From NCBI GenBank assembly GCA_948676835.1, contig CAPOZU010000001.1, forward strand, positions 62,001-126,000: DNA of 64,000 nt, in the 5' to 3' direction. A model generated the notes under the pieces. That model was given only the letters and a program-made list of their open reading frames with translations. It ran no database searches and was not told where the DNA came from. Of this stretch, positions 18,290 to 27,654 are shown in pieces. The DNA comes from an uncultured Clostridia bacterium (GTDB taxonomy: Bacteria > Bacillota > Clostridia > TANB77 > CAG-508). The position numbers and the translations under genes were made by a program. Each line of letters starts with the position of its first letter. Position 1 is the stretch's first letter.

Positions 18290-19039
18290 TTATACATCTA
18301 TTTTATTATAATCTCTTATTGTTTCAGATAAAGATAAATCAAATGAATATCCATCTTCATCTATTGCAGCAACTGTCATCCAGCCACCCATTCTTTCTCC
18401 GTCTTCACTAATTTCTTCCGCATCAAGATGAACAAATTTTACAATATTAGAAAGTTCTTTTATTTTTCCAGCAGAGTTGAATTCCTCATTTTTTAATACT
18501 TTTAATGAATCAGCAAATTCTACACTTCCATCTTTCATTAAAAATAATATAATTGGGTATGGGTCGCCATTTCCCATATGAGCATAATACACTTCTTTAA
18601 CTTCTTGATTAAATCCTGTTATTTCTTTATTTTTTACTGGTTCTGTTAATTCTGAAAATAAAAATTTATAATTTTTATCTTCAATATTTGTTGTTAAAAA
18701 AGGTTTACCATCTTTTATTTCTATTTCTAATCCATCACTCGTAGCATACATTTCTGCAACTTCATAATTTACAAAACTAGAATCTGATTTCATTTTACTT
18801 GAATCGAATTCTACATCATTACTTTTTTGGGTTTCTTTGGCTTCATTTTGATTAGAAGTTTGATTTGTTATCTTATCTTTTAATTCTGCATTTTCAGCTT
18901 GCAATTTCCACATTTCTTCTGCTGTTTGTAATTCTTTTTCAAGTTGTTTTTTATTGATATCTACTTGATATAAATAAAAAACAATTCCAAAAATAGCTAA
19001 TAATATAATTACTAGTATTAATACTTTACTTTTTTTCAT
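18290..19039 (-). CDS. single-pass membrane-anchored protein of unknown function in the rhamnose operon
   Basis: 249 residues. N-terminal uncleaved signal anchor (about residues 5-24), a coiled-coil-like stretch rich in Glu/Lys/Gln (30-60), a polar linker, then an extracytoplasmic domain of mixed composition (100-249) with segments such as VYYAHMGNGDPYPI and GWMTVAAIDEDGY. I recognise no family. It lies between rfbC and rfbB and ends 14 bases before the chosen rfbB start, so it is co-transcribed with a cytoplasmic precursor pathway. It could sense or organise wall glycan assembly; that is speculation. Confidence 0.75.
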   Translation of the reverse strand: MKKSKVLILVIILLAIFGIVFYLYQVDINKKQLEKELQTAEEMWKLQAENAELKDKITNQTSNQNEAKETQKSNDVEFDSSKMKSDSSFVNYEVAEMYATSDGLEIEIKDGKPFLTTNIEDKNYKFLFSELTEPVKNKEITGFNQEVKEVYYAHMGNGDPYPIILFLMKDGSVEFADSLKVLKNEEFNSAGKIKELSNIVKFVHLDAEEISEDGERMGGWMTVAAIDEDGYSFDLSLSETIRDYNKIDV

Positions 19040-19093
19040 CTTACACCTATACTCGAAAAATAAACTATAATAAATAGTTTATTTTCGTTTTTT

Positions 19094-19678
19094 CTATTTT
19101 AAATTTTTAAATAAATCTGTGTTTTTTAATTCTTCTAATGTTGGCCAAACCGCATCTTTTTCAGATGTTAAATATTCCTCTGGTTTCATTCCTGGAACTT
19201 CTGGCCATACGATTCCTATTTCTGGATCATTCCATTTTAATCCACCTTCTGCAGCATGATTATAAACATCATCGCATTTATAGCTAAATTCTGCTTCATC
19301 AGATAATACTAAGAATCCATGTGCAAATCCTCTTGGTATCATGAACATTTTTTTATTTTCCTCAGAAAGAATAACTCCTTCCCATTTACCATATGTTTTA
19401 CTTCCTGGTCTTAAATCTACTGCAACATCAAACACTTCACCTTTTATGCATCTAACAAGTTTTGCTTGAGTATTTTCCTTTTGAAAATGTAGCCCTCTTA
19501 AAACACCTTTTTTTGATTTTGATTGATTGTCTTGTACAAATTCGTTTGTAATTCCAATTTCAGCAAAATCTGGTTTACTGTATGTCTCCATAAAGTAACC
19601 TCTGTTATCTCCAAAAACTGTAGGTTCAATTACATAAACACCATCTATTGATGTATCTAATCTTTTAAATTTTCCCAT
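19094..19678 (-). CDS. rfbC: dTDP-4-dehydrorhamnose 3,5-epimerase
   Basis: 194 residues, cupin-fold RmlC. Shows FGDNRGYFMETY, the active-site RGLHFQ histidine segment near residue 60, and PRGFAHGFLVLSDEAEFSYK. Epimerises dTDP-4-keto-6-deoxyglucose at C3 and C5. Between rfbA and the membrane-anchored unknown gene. Confidence 0.95.
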   Translation of the reverse strand: MGKFKRLDTSIDGVYVIEPTVFGDNRGYFMETYSKPDFAEIGITNEFVQDNQSKSKKGVLRGLHFQKENTQAKLVRCIKGEVFDVAVDLRPGSKTYGKWEGVILSEENKKMFMIPRGFAHGFLVLSDEAEFSYKCDDVYNHAAEGGLKWNDPEIGIVWPEVPGMKPEEYLTSEKDAVWPTLEELKNTDLFKNLK

Positions 19679-19725
19679 ATTATCCTTTTCTCCTTTATAT
19701 AATGTTGTTAAAGAATTGTTACAAC

Positions 19726-20643
19726 TTAATTTGCATTAAATAAATCACTCTCATAAATTTCTCTATATTGTTTATAATCTTGTTCTGCAATTCTTTTTAG
19801 ATACTTTCCATATTCAGTTTTCTTATATTTTTCTGCTTCTACTAACAAATCTTCTTTTGAAATCCATTCATTTCTATAAGCAATTTCTTCTAAGCAAGCT
19901 ATTTGTGTACCTTGTCTTAATTCAATTGCTTTAACATAATCAGAAGCATCTGATAATCTGTCTGCTGAACCTGTATCAAACCAAGCATATCCATTTCCTA
20001 AAGGAATAACTTGTAGTTTTCCATTTTCCATATATACTCTATTAACATCTGTTATTTCTAATTCTCCTCTTTCAGATGGTTTAATAGATTTTGCAATTTT
20101 AACAACTTCATTATCATAAAAATAAATTCCTGGAACTGCAAAATGTGACTTTGGATGTTCTGGTTTTTCTTCTATTGATAAAGCTTTTCCTGTTTTATCA
20201 ATTTCAACAACACCATAAGAAGTTGGATCTGCAACTTGATATCCAAATATAATTCCACCTTCTTTTAAATGACTTGCTGCTTTTAAAACTCTTTCAACTC
20301 TTGAACCGTATATCATATTATCTCCTAATATTAATGATACACTATCATTTCCAATAAAGTCTTCTCCAAGTATAAAAGCGTCTGCTAATCCTACTGGTTT
20401 TTCTTGAACTTTGTATTCAAATTTCATTCCAAATCTAGAACCATCTCCTAATAAACTTTTAAATGCTGGTAAATGAACTGGTGTAGAAATTATTAAAACT
20501 TCTCTAATTCCAGCCATCATTAATGTAGATAATGGGTAATAAATCATTGGTTTATCGTACACTGGTAACATTTGTTTTGAAACTGCTAATGTTACTGGAT
20601 ATAGTCTTGTGGCACTACCACCTGCTAATATAATACCTTTCAT
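19726..20643 (-). CDS. rfbA: glucose-1-phosphate thymidylyltransferase
   Basis: 305 residues. The N-terminal nucleotide-binding signature is GIILAGGSATRLYPVT, followed by SKQMLPVYDKPMIYYPLS; later GDNMIYGS and EKPEHPKSHFAVPGIYFYD. It makes dTDP-glucose from dTTP and glucose-1-phosphate, the first and feedback-regulated step of rhamnose donor synthesis. Directly downstream of rfbD. Confidence 0.95.
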   Translation of the reverse strand: MKGIILAGGSATRLYPVTLAVSKQMLPVYDKPMIYYPLSTLMMAGIREVLIISTPVHLPAFKSLLGDGSRFGMKFEYKVQEKPVGLADAFILGEDFIGNDSVSLILGDNMIYGSRVERVLKAASHLKEGGIIFGYQVADPTSYGVVEIDKTGKALSIEEKPEHPKSHFAVPGIYFYDNEVVKIAKSIKPSERGELEITDVNRVYMENGKLQVIPLGNGYAWFDTGSADRLSDASDYVKAIELRQGTQIACLEEIAYRNEWISKEDLLVEAEKYKKTEYGKYLKRIAEQDYKQYREIYESDLFNAN

Positions 20644-20684
20644 TTAATTAAATCCTCCTTTATTGCTCCTCTCTAGAGCATTTT

Positions 20685-21545
20685 TTATTTTAATTCCTCT
20701 TTTAAATAATTTGCCAATGCATCTTCCCAATTACTTGGCACTATTCCAGCATTTTTTAACTTTTCTTTTGATAACATACTGTTTTTTGGTCTATCTGATG
20801 AAGCTGGATTCATTTGTTTATATTCTTCAGAAGTTACAGGATATACTTTTGTACTTCTTCCTGCTAATTCCATTATTTTTACTGTAAAATCATACCATGT
20901 TGTAAATCCTTCGTTTGTTGAATGGTACACACCATAAGTTGGTTCTTTTTCCATTATTTGTTCTATTATCTCGCATAATGTTGTTGTAGAAGTTGGGCTT
21001 CCATGTTGATCACATACAACTTTTAATTCGTCATGTGTTTCTGAAAGTTTTAACATTGTTTTTACAAAATTTTTTCCACCTATTCCATAAAGCCAAGCTG
21101 TTCTTAAAATATAATATTTTCCTGCTTTAGCTGCGTTTTCTTCACCAACAAGTTTTGTTTTTCCATAAGCACTTATTGGTCCTGGAGTCATGTCTTCTGT
21201 ATAAATTTTTTCTATATCTAATTTTCCGTCAAATACATAATCTGTACTTATATGAATAAATGTACTATCATTTTCTTTTGCTGCTTCTGCAATATTTGCT
21301 ACTGCTAGTCCATTTACTTTATTTGCTAAATCATAGTTTACTTCGCAACCATCAACATTTGTATATGCTGCACAATTTATAATGTAATATGGTTTTACTT
21401 CATTCGCTTTTGCTAAAACAGCTTCTCTATCTGTAATATCCAAAGTTTGAAGTGTTGTTCCTATTACTTCATATTTTTTTTCTAATCTTTCTCTTAATTC
21501 TCCTCCAAGCATTCCATCTGCTCCGATTAATAAAACTTTTCTCAT
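20685..21545 (-). CDS. rfbD: dTDP-4-dehydrorhamnose reductase
   Basis: 286 residues, SDR fold. N-terminal LLIGADGMLGGELRERL, ISTDYVFDGK and YGKTKLVGEE with Tyr-x3-Lys. Last enzymatic step, producing dTDP-L-rhamnose. First gene of its operon; an excellent promoter with a repeat array lies directly upstream. Convergent or overlapping frames in this stretch have no support. Confidence 0.95.
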   Translation of the reverse strand: MRKVLLIGADGMLGGELRERLEKKYEVIGTTLQTLDITDREAVLAKANEVKPYYIINCAAYTNVDGCEVNYDLANKVNGLAVANIAEAAKENDSTFIHISTDYVFDGKLDIEKIYTEDMTPGPISAYGKTKLVGEENAAKAGKYYILRTAWLYGIGGKNFVKTMLKLSETHDELKVVCDQHGSPTSTTTLCEIIEQIMEKEPTYGVYHSTNEGFTTWYDFTVKIMELAGRSTKVYPVTSEEYKQMNPASSDRPKNSMLSKEKLKNAGIVPSNWEDALANYLKEELK

Positions 21546-21594
21546 TTTTTTCCTTCCTCTACTTTATAATTTTACTCATTTTTAAGACATACTT

Positions 21595-21622
21595 ATTATA
21601 GCATAGAAAACCTTGTTGTCAA
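21595..21622 (-). promoter_or_regulatory. promoter of the rfbD-A-C-x-B operon
   Basis: On the minus strand: -35 TTGACA (21617-21622), 16-nt spacer ending in TGC, -10 TATAAT (21595-21600), giving an extended -10 TGCTATAAT. About 50 bases before the rfbD start. Confidence 0.85.
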
Positions 21623-21643
21623 AGGTTTTCACAAGGTTTTCAC
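21606..21643. promoter_or_regulatory. operator-like array of three AAGGTTTTC repeats at the rfbD promoter
   Basis: AAGGTTTTC occurs at 21622-21630 and 21633-21641 as a tandem 11-bp direct repeat (with AC), and inverted at 21606-21614. The outer pair forms a perfect 11-bp inverted repeat (21606-21616 with 21631-21641) that flanks the -35 box. This layout is typical of a repressor or activator site. Confidence 0.6.
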
Positions 21644-21671
21644 ATTTTTACACAAAACATTCACTTAAAGC

Positions 21672-23087
21672 TTATATAAAAATTATTGGATTTACTGTTA
21701 TTCCTCCAATTAGAGTAATTAAACATAAGAAAAATAGCAGTACATTCTTATAATTTTTATCATGAAATATTGAATATAAAAATGACAATAAACATATTTC
21801 AATCATAAATAAATTTAAATACATTCTTGTTGCAATTTTCTCTGGATAACTTATAAATCCAACTACTATCATTAAAACAACAGATATTCTTATTGCAGAT
21901 GTTATAGAAAATATTTTATTATCTATATGTTTTAATGTATAAAATAAAATATATACATTAGCTAAATTTACTGCTGCTATACATCTTGAAAGTGAAACAT
22001 TTGAAAACAAACTTATTTTATTTAGCATTTCTGGAAATCCAGACATACAAAATACTGTTTCTAAAATCGATACTATTGTGATTGGCAACAAAAATTCAAC
22101 ATTATCATCATTTTTATACATATAATATAATGCAAATAGCATTGGTAATGGGAATATAGATATAAAACTACCATATAAACTATTTATTGTTAAATCTTTA
22201 AATGGTAATACTATATTGTAAAGATATGTAAATAGGTATTGTATTCCTTTTACTTCACTTGTAATTGTATCATTGTGATGTACTTGGAAAACAATTTTTG
22301 TTATTACAGCACAAATTATTGATATTACTAAAGTAGAAATAACAACAGTTAATGTTTTTTTATTTTTTAATAATTCTTTATTTTTTATTAAAACCCAAAT
22401 AATTAATGCTAAAAATACATATCCAAAAGCTATTGCATAACCTTCAAATGTAAAGCAGTATGCTACTATACTCGCAAAAATACCAGTTGCATATATTACT
22501 CTTTTTATCTTTTTATCTTCTTTTAACAATTTATCTAAAAGAACTATAATTAATTGCCCTAAAATTAATGAATCTATTTTTGTAAAATTCCATTGTACAG
22601 TTCCAGAAAATGCTACAACAATAGTCCCAACTATTGAATACACCTTATTTTTATCAGTAATCAAACTAAATAGTTCATAACTTACTAACAATAATCCATA
22701 AAATTTTATATTCCACCATAAAGATAAAACACTTTCTGTATTTAAAATCCACTCTTTTAATTCAACTTGATTCTGACAAAAGCCAAGTATTGTAGAAATA
22801 ATTATCATTATTCCTGAAATTTTAAATCTATTTTCTACTATTATTGTGTATAGCTTTTTAAATCCTATAGCAAAATGTAATCCTATAAAAATATATATTC
22901 CACAAAATGTTATGTTTCTTGGAATTGAAAATGTATTTCCAGAATTTACAAATATAAATTCTGTGATTCCTGCTAAAATTATTGATATTAATGCTACTAT
23001 AAAATTTTTCCCTTTTTCTTTTTCTGTTAAAGTTTCACGTTTTATTTGCATTTGTTCTATTTCTTTTTTATTCTTTTTGTTTCCCAT
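21672..23087 (-). CDS. polytopic membrane protein, unknown (possible lipid-linked glycan enzyme)
   Basis: 471 residues from the ATG at 23087, which has AAAGGA 5 bases upstream; the ATG at 23102 lacks a site. A charged N-terminus of about 35 residues, then 12-13 helices. An NTFSIPRNITF segment follows the first helix, and the protein ends GGITVNPIIFI. Large Bacillota membrane proteins of GT-C-like architecture carry a similar TVNP segment followed by a further outer domain, which would be missing here; this comparison is from memory. It follows glmU by 26 bases on the same strand and may share its transcript. Confidence 0.7.
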   Translation of the reverse strand: MGNKKNKKEIEQMQIKRETLTEKEKGKNFIVALISIILAGITEFIFVNSGNTFSIPRNITFCGIYIFIGLHFAIGFKKLYTIIVENRFKISGIMIIISTILGFCQNQVELKEWILNTESVLSLWWNIKFYGLLLVSYELFSLITDKNKVYSIVGTIVVAFSGTVQWNFTKIDSLILGQLIIVLLDKLLKEDKKIKRVIYATGIFASIVAYCFTFEGYAIAFGYVFLALIIWVLIKNKELLKNKKTLTVVISTLVISIICAVITKIVFQVHHNDTITSEVKGIQYLFTYLYNIVLPFKDLTINSLYGSFISIFPLPMLFALYYMYKNDDNVEFLLPITIVSILETVFCMSGFPEMLNKISLFSNVSLSRCIAAVNLANVYILFYTLKHIDNKIFSITSAIRISVVLMIVVGFISYPEKIATRMYLNLFMIEICLLSFLYSIFHDKNYKNVLLFFLCLITLIGGITVNPIIFI

Positions 23088-23113
23088 TTTATATCCTTTC
23101 ATTTGTGTAATAA

Positions 23114-24388
23114 CTATTTCTTCTTATAAGGTTTATTGGTCTGTCTTTCTCTTGCAATTCCCATATTATTTGATGGTACATCTTCTGTAATTGTAGACCC
23201 TGCTGCAATTAATACATCATCTCCTAAAGTTACTGGTGCAACTAAATTTACATTTGAACCTATAAATGCTCTATCTCCAATTACAGTTTTATTTTTATTT
23301 TTTCCATCATAATTACATGTAATTGTACCACAACCAACATTGCCATCTTCACCAATTTCAGTATCACCTAAATATATAAAATGAGGCACTTTTGTTCTGT
23401 CTCCAATTTTGGCTTTTTTTAGTTCAACAAAGTTTCCAACTTTTACATCATTTCCTATAACGCATCCTTCTCTTACATATGCATTTGGACCAATTTCACA
23501 ATTATTTCCAATTATAACTCCACTTTTTATAGTAGTATTTGGATGAATTACAGTATCTACTCCAATTATTACATTATCATGAATATATGTTGAATTTGAA
23601 TCTTCTATTGTAACTCCTTTTCTCATATGTTCTGCATTTATTCTCATTCTTAAAACTCTTGTTAAAAGTTCTAATTGTGCTCTATCATTTACACCTAAGA
23701 TTTCTGTATTGTCTTCAACAATAACAGCACCAGTTTTTAATCCTTTATCATTCATTATTTTAATAACATCAGTTAAATAATATTCACCTTGTGCGTTATT
23801 TGGTTTTATATCCTTTAATGCAGATAATAATTCTTCTATATCAAAACAATAAATGCCTGAGTTTATTTCTTTTATTTCCTTTTCATACATATTAGCATCT
23901 TTTTCTTCAACAATTGCCTTAATATTTCCACCTTCATCACGGATAATTCTTCCATATCCTGTAGGATTTTCATATATTGCAGTTAGAAGTGTAGCATATT
24001 CTTTATTTTTAAAGCTTTTTACTATTAAATTTTCTAAAGTTTCTTTTCTTATTATCGGAACATCTCCATAAAGAATTACAACTTTACCACTTTTTCCTTC
24101 TAAGTACTTTGTTGCCTGCATAACAGCATGACCTGTGCCTAACAGTTCATCTTGATATGCGTATTTTACAGAATCTCCAAGTACTTCTTCTACTTGTTCT
24201 CTTAAATGACCTACAACAGTAACAACTTCATCAGATCCAACTTGGAATGCTAATTCTGCTACTCTTTTTACTAATTCTTTATCATATATTTTATGAACTA
24301 ATTTAGATTTTTCTGACTTCATACGTGTGCCTTTGCCAGCGGCCATAATAACAGTCATTACATATTTCTCTTCTCCATCAATAATCAT
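23114..24388 (-). CDS. glmU: bifunctional N-acetylglucosamine-1-phosphate uridyltransferase / glucosamine-1-phosphate acetyltransferase
   Basis: 424 residues, a little shorter than the usual 450-460. N-terminal uridyltransferase: VIMAAGKGTRMKSEKSKLVH, ILYGDVPII and NAQGEYYLTDVI. C-terminal left-handed beta-helix with hexapeptide repeats: VIIGVDTVIHPNTTIK onward, VGCGTITCNYDG and IGSNVNLVAPV. Makes UDP-GlcNAc for peptidoglycan and for the PglF route encoded nearby. AAGGTG site before the ATG at 24388. The shortness is at the C-terminal tail. Confidence 0.95.
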   Translation of the reverse strand: MIIDGEEKYVMTVIMAAGKGTRMKSEKSKLVHKIYDKELVKRVAELAFQVGSDEVVTVVGHLREQVEEVLGDSVKYAYQDELLGTGHAVMQATKYLEGKSGKVVILYGDVPIIRKETLENLIVKSFKNKEYATLLTAIYENPTGYGRIIRDEGGNIKAIVEEKDANMYEKEIKEINSGIYCFDIEELLSALKDIKPNNAQGEYYLTDVIKIMNDKGLKTGAVIVEDNTEILGVNDRAQLELLTRVLRMRINAEHMRKGVTIEDSNSTYIHDNVIIGVDTVIHPNTTIKSGVIIGNNCEIGPNAYVREGCVIGNDVKVGNFVELKKAKIGDRTKVPHFIYLGDTEIGEDGNVGCGTITCNYDGKNKNKTVIGDRAFIGSNVNLVAPVTLGDDVLIAAGSTITEDVPSNNMGIARERQTNKPYKKK

Positions 24389-24512
24389 AAAATCACCTTT
24401 CTTAAAACTTTATAGTTTTAAATAAAATTTAACAATATTCAAAAACTTCTTTCAGAGTCTAATTCATTTTATTATATTATTATTAATTAGTCAATTGAGT
24501 TTATATAATACT

Positions 24513-25103
24513 TTATTTACTAACTCTAGTAATTGAAAGTCCGTCACCTATTTCTAATATCTCTGTTTTTAAATTTGGATTTTCAGTTATTTCTTTTATA
24601 TATTCTCTTAAATGTCTTACAGCAGTTCTTTGTTTATGTTTATTATAATTACTCATAACATAACCTTTATATAAAACATTATCTGCTAAAATTAATCCAT
24701 TATTTTTTATTAATCTTATTCCCTCATCTAAGAAAATAGAATATTTACTTTTGGCAGCATCTATAAATACAATATCATATTCATTATTTAAAGTTGGCAA
24801 AATTTGGGTTGCATCTCCAATCATAATATTTATTCTATTTGCCACACCTATTTTTTCAACATTTACTATTGCTTCTTTTGCTCTTTCTTCGTCTAACTCT
24901 ATTGTATCAATTATTGCATTTTCTGCATATCTTGCAAAACATGATGCAGAATATCCAACAGCAGTTCCTATTTCTAAAATTCTTGTTGGTTTTTCTTGTT
25001 CTAAAATTTCCTTTATTTTTTCTAATGTATCATCCATTATTATTGGAATATGATTCTCTAATGCTCTTTTTTTTACTATTTCAAATTCTTCTTGATTAAA
25101 CAT
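24513..25103 (-). CDS. class I SAM-dependent O-methyltransferase (TrmR/YrrM-like)
   Basis: 196 residues. Motif I is RILEIGTAVGYSAS near 40, followed by IDTIELDEERAKEA and DIVFIDAAKSKY; the RHLREYIKEI segment near the end fits the family. In Bacillus a member (TrmR) methylates the wobble uridine of some tRNAs; other members act on catechols. AGAGGGA site before the ATG. Monocistronic here. Confidence 0.85.
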   Translation of the reverse strand: MFNQEEFEIVKKRALENHIPIIMDDTLEKIKEILEQEKPTRILEIGTAVGYSASCFARYAENAIIDTIELDEERAKEAIVNVEKIGVANRINIMIGDATQILPTLNNEYDIVFIDAAKSKYSIFLDEGIRLIKNNGLILADNVLYKGYVMSNYNKHKQRTAVRHLREYIKEITENPNLKTEILEIGDGLSITRVSK

Positions 25104-25181
25104 TTTTTATCCCTCTTTTTGATTTTTTTACAGTATTTTTATATCACAAAACATATATTTTTTCAATTATATATATCAAAT

Positions 25182-25210
25182 TTGATTTTTATGTAAATCT
25201 ATGATATACT
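25182..25210 (+). promoter_or_regulatory. sigma-A-type promoter of cassette 2
   Basis: -35 TTGATT (25182-25187), 17-nt spacer, -10 TATACT (25205-25210), 42 bases before the ATG. Confidence 0.75.
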
Positions 25211-25252
25211 TTTAGAAGCTCAAAAAAATACTTTATAAAGGAGGAACTTCGT

Positions 25253-25573
25253 ATGCGTAGTGATAATCTTGTATTTGCAATTGTTGAAGAAGCTTTACAT
25301 CGGAAGATTAACCCTATTGACAAAGAACTGATTGAGCGCCACCTCGAGCTTGAAGAATTTTGTCTCACTGTACCTGCTGATATGAATATTCTGAGAGATG
25401 CAGAATATTTCTGCAAAAATCAGGATCATTATTACATGGTTCAGCTCGGTGAATTTCTTTCCTACAAGAATTTGGAACTGGATAAGCCGTTTGTGGCATA
25501 TACCAGAGATCCTGTGGGAAGATGCGTTTTGTCAGGCAATGCCATTCACGAAATGGTAGCATACAGACCTTAA
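25253..25573 (+). CDS. small hypothetical protein, GC-richer monocistronic cassette
   Basis: 106 residues, acidic and soluble, no family recognised. Start MRSDNLVFAIVEEALHRKIN; conspicuous later segments are YFCKNQDHYYMVQLG and YTRDPVGRCVLSG. A strong AAAGGAGG site (25237-25244) lies 8 bases before the ATG. Codon use is GC-richer than its neighbours (CTG, CTC, GAG, CGC, GTG) and codon 17 is CGG. Own promoter and own GC-rich terminator; neighbours on both sides are on the minus strand. Probably acquired. Confidence 0.8.
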   Translation: MRSDNLVFAIVEEALHRKINPIDKELIERHLELEEFCLTVPADMNILRDAEYFCKNQDHYYMVQLGEFLSYKNLELDKPFVAYTRDPVGRCVLSGNAIHEMVAYRP

Positions 25574-25610
25574 CATTTCCTATAACTGTTAGTGGTTTTT
25601 AAGTTCGAAA

Positions 25611-25642
25611 AAAGCGGCGGTCTTTACTTTGACCGCCGCTTT
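25611..25642 (+). terminator. terminator between cassette 2 and typA
   Basis: Perfect 12-bp GC-rich stem (25611-25622 with 25631-25642) and 8-nt loop, then CTTATTATT. It can serve the cassette and the convergent typA. Confidence 0.88.
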
Positions 25643-25653
25643 CTTATTATTCT

Positions 25654-27477
25654 CTATTGATTAGCATTTTGTCTTGCTGCTCTTTCTCTATCTTTATTAT
25701 TTAAGATTTTCTTTCTTAATCTAATACTTTTTGGTGTTATTTCTACTAATTCATCATCTTGAATAAATTCAATAGCTTTTTCTAAGCTCATTTGAATTGG
25801 TGGAACTAAACGAAGTGCTTCATCTGAGCCAGAAGCTCTAGTATTAGTTAAATGTTTTTCTTTACATACATTAATTGCTAAATCTTCACTTCTTGAGTTT
25901 AATCCAACAATCATACCTTCATAAACTTCAACACCAGGTCCTATAAATAAATCACCTTTATCTTGAGCATTGTATAAACCATAAGTAATTGATTTTCCTG
26001 CTTCAAACGCAACTATTGTTCCTCTTACTCTTGCTTGAACATCTCCTTTATATGGTTCATAGCAATCGAATATGTGATTCATAGTTCCTTCACCTTTTGT
26101 ATCAGTTAAGAATTCTGTTCTATATCCAATAATTCCTCTTGCTGGTATTTTAAATTCTATTTTTGTATGTCCATCTTCTGCCGGCTCCATATTAAGCATT
26201 TCAGCTTTTCTTCTACCTAATTTTTCTATAACATTTCCAACACAATCATCAGGAACATTAACAACAAGTCTTTCCATTGGTTCGCATTTTACGCCATCTA
26301 TTTCTTTGAAAATAACTTTTGGTCTTGAAACTAAAAGCTCAAATCCTTCTCTTCTCATTGTTTCAATAAGAACTGATAAATGAAGTTCTCCTCTACCTGA
26401 AACTTCAAATGAATCTGGTGTATCTGCTTCTTTAACTCTTAAACTAACATTTCTATCTAATTCCTTAAATAATCTATCTCTAATATGTCTTGATGTAACA
26501 AACTGACCTTCTTTTCCTGCAAATGGTCCATTATTAACACTAAATGTCATAGAAACTGTTGGTTCATCTATATCTACAAATGGTATTTTTTCAGGATGTT
26601 CATAATCACAAATTGTATCTCCAATGTTTATGTCTGCAACTCCAGATAATGCAACTATATCTCCTGCTTCTGCATGTTCAACTTCAATTCTTTTTAATCC
26701 ATCATATACATAAAGTTTTGCAACTCTTGCATTTAAAACTTTATCTTCTGATTTACAGATTGCAACTGGCATATTTAAATCTATTGCTCCTCTTTCTACT
26801 CTACCAATAGAAATTCTACCAATATAATCATCATAATCTATATTAGAAACTAGCATTTGCATAGTACCATCCATATCGCATTGTGGTGCATCTATTTGGT
26901 TTATAATTGTTTCAAATAAACATTCTAAATTTTCACCTGGTTTATCTAAATCTAAAGTAGCTGTACCTTGTTTTCCAGAAGCATATACAACTGGGAATTC
27001 TAATTGATCATCATCAGCTCCAAGTTCTATAAATAAATCTAAAACACTATCAACAACTTTAAGTGGTTGTGCTCCTGGTCTATCTATTTTGTTTATTACA
27101 ACAATTGGTTTTAATTTTAATGCTAAAGATTTCTTCAAAACCTCTCTTGTTTGAGGCATTGCTCCTTCAAAAGCATCTACTAATAAAACAACACCATCAA
27201 CCATTTTTAAAACACGTTCTACTTCTCCTCCAAAGTCTGCGTGTCCTGGTGTGTCTACTATATTAATTTTGATATCTTTATAATGAACTGCTGTATTTTT
27301 TGAAAGTATAGTAATTCCTCTTTCTTTTTCAAGATCATTAGAGTCCATAACTCTTTCTGCAACTTGTTCATTTGCTCTAAAAATACCACTCTGTCTAAGC
27401 ATAGCATCTACTAAAGTTGTTTTTCCATGGTCAACGTGTGCAATTATTGCTACATTTCTAATTTTTTGGTTATTCAT
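25654..27477 (-). CDS. typA: GTP-binding protein TypA/BipA
   Basis: 607 residues, standard length. G1 AHVDHGKTT near 13-21, switch [12 protein letters not shown] near 76, G4 [10 protein letters not shown] near 130; then EF-G-like domains II, III and V and the BipA-specific C-terminal domain with [17 protein letters not shown] ribosome-associated translational GTPase that acts in 50S assembly and stress or cold adaptation. It has a textbook promoter. Confidence 0.97.
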   Translation of the reverse strand: MNNQKIRNVAIIAHVDHGKTTLVDAMLRQSGIFRANEQVAERVMDSNDLEKERGITILSKNTAVHYKDIKINIVDTPGHADFGGEVERVLKMVDGVVLLVDAFEGAMPQTREVLKKSLALKLKPIVVINKIDRPGAQPLKVVDSVLDLFIELGADDDQLEFPVVYASGKQGTATLDLDKPGENLECLFETIINQIDAPQCDMDGTMQMLVSNIDYDDYIGRISIGRVERGAIDLNMPVAICKSEDKVLNARVAKLYVYDGLKRIEVEHAEAGDIVALSGVADINIGDTICDYEHPEKIPFVDIDEPTVSMTFSVNNGPFAGKEGQFVTSRHIRDRLFKELDRNVSLRVKEADTPDSFEVSGRGELHLSVLIETMRREGFELLVSRPKVIFKEIDGVKCEPMERLVVNVPDDCVGNVIEKLGRRKAEMLNMEPAEDGHTKIEFKIPARGIIGYRTEFLTDTKGEGTMNHIFDCYEPYKGDVQARVRGTIVAFEAGKSITYGLYNAQDKGDLFIGPGVEVYEGMIVGLNSRSEDLAINVCKEKHLTNTRASGSDEALRLVPPIQMSLEKAIEFIQDDELVEITPKSIRLRKKILNNKDRERAARQNANQ

Positions 27478-27533
27478 TTTTATTTACCCCTTTTTATTTA
27501 AAGATTTACATAATTCTCTTTTACAACCATAAT

Positions 27534-27562
27534 ATTATATACTATTAGCATTTTTTTGTCAA
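27534..27562 (-). promoter_or_regulatory. typA promoter
   Basis: On the minus strand: TTGACA (27557-27562), 17-nt spacer, TATAAT (27534-27539). Confidence 0.85.
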
Positions 27563-27602
27563 CGATTGTAGATTTATATTTTATATAATTTAAAATTGGA
27601 AA

Positions 27603-27632
27603 GCGCCCCGTTATCATTTGATAACGGGGCGC
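27603..27632 (-). terminator. GC-rich terminator of cassette 3
   Basis: 13-14-bp perfect stem (27603-27616 with 27619-27632) including GCGCCCCG. It lies just after the stop of the Bax1-I-like gene. The T-tract on the minus side is modest (TTTCCAATTTT); on the plus side CCTTTTTCC follows. Confidence 0.85.
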
Positions 27633-27654
27633 AGAGCCTTTTTCCATTTGAAAC

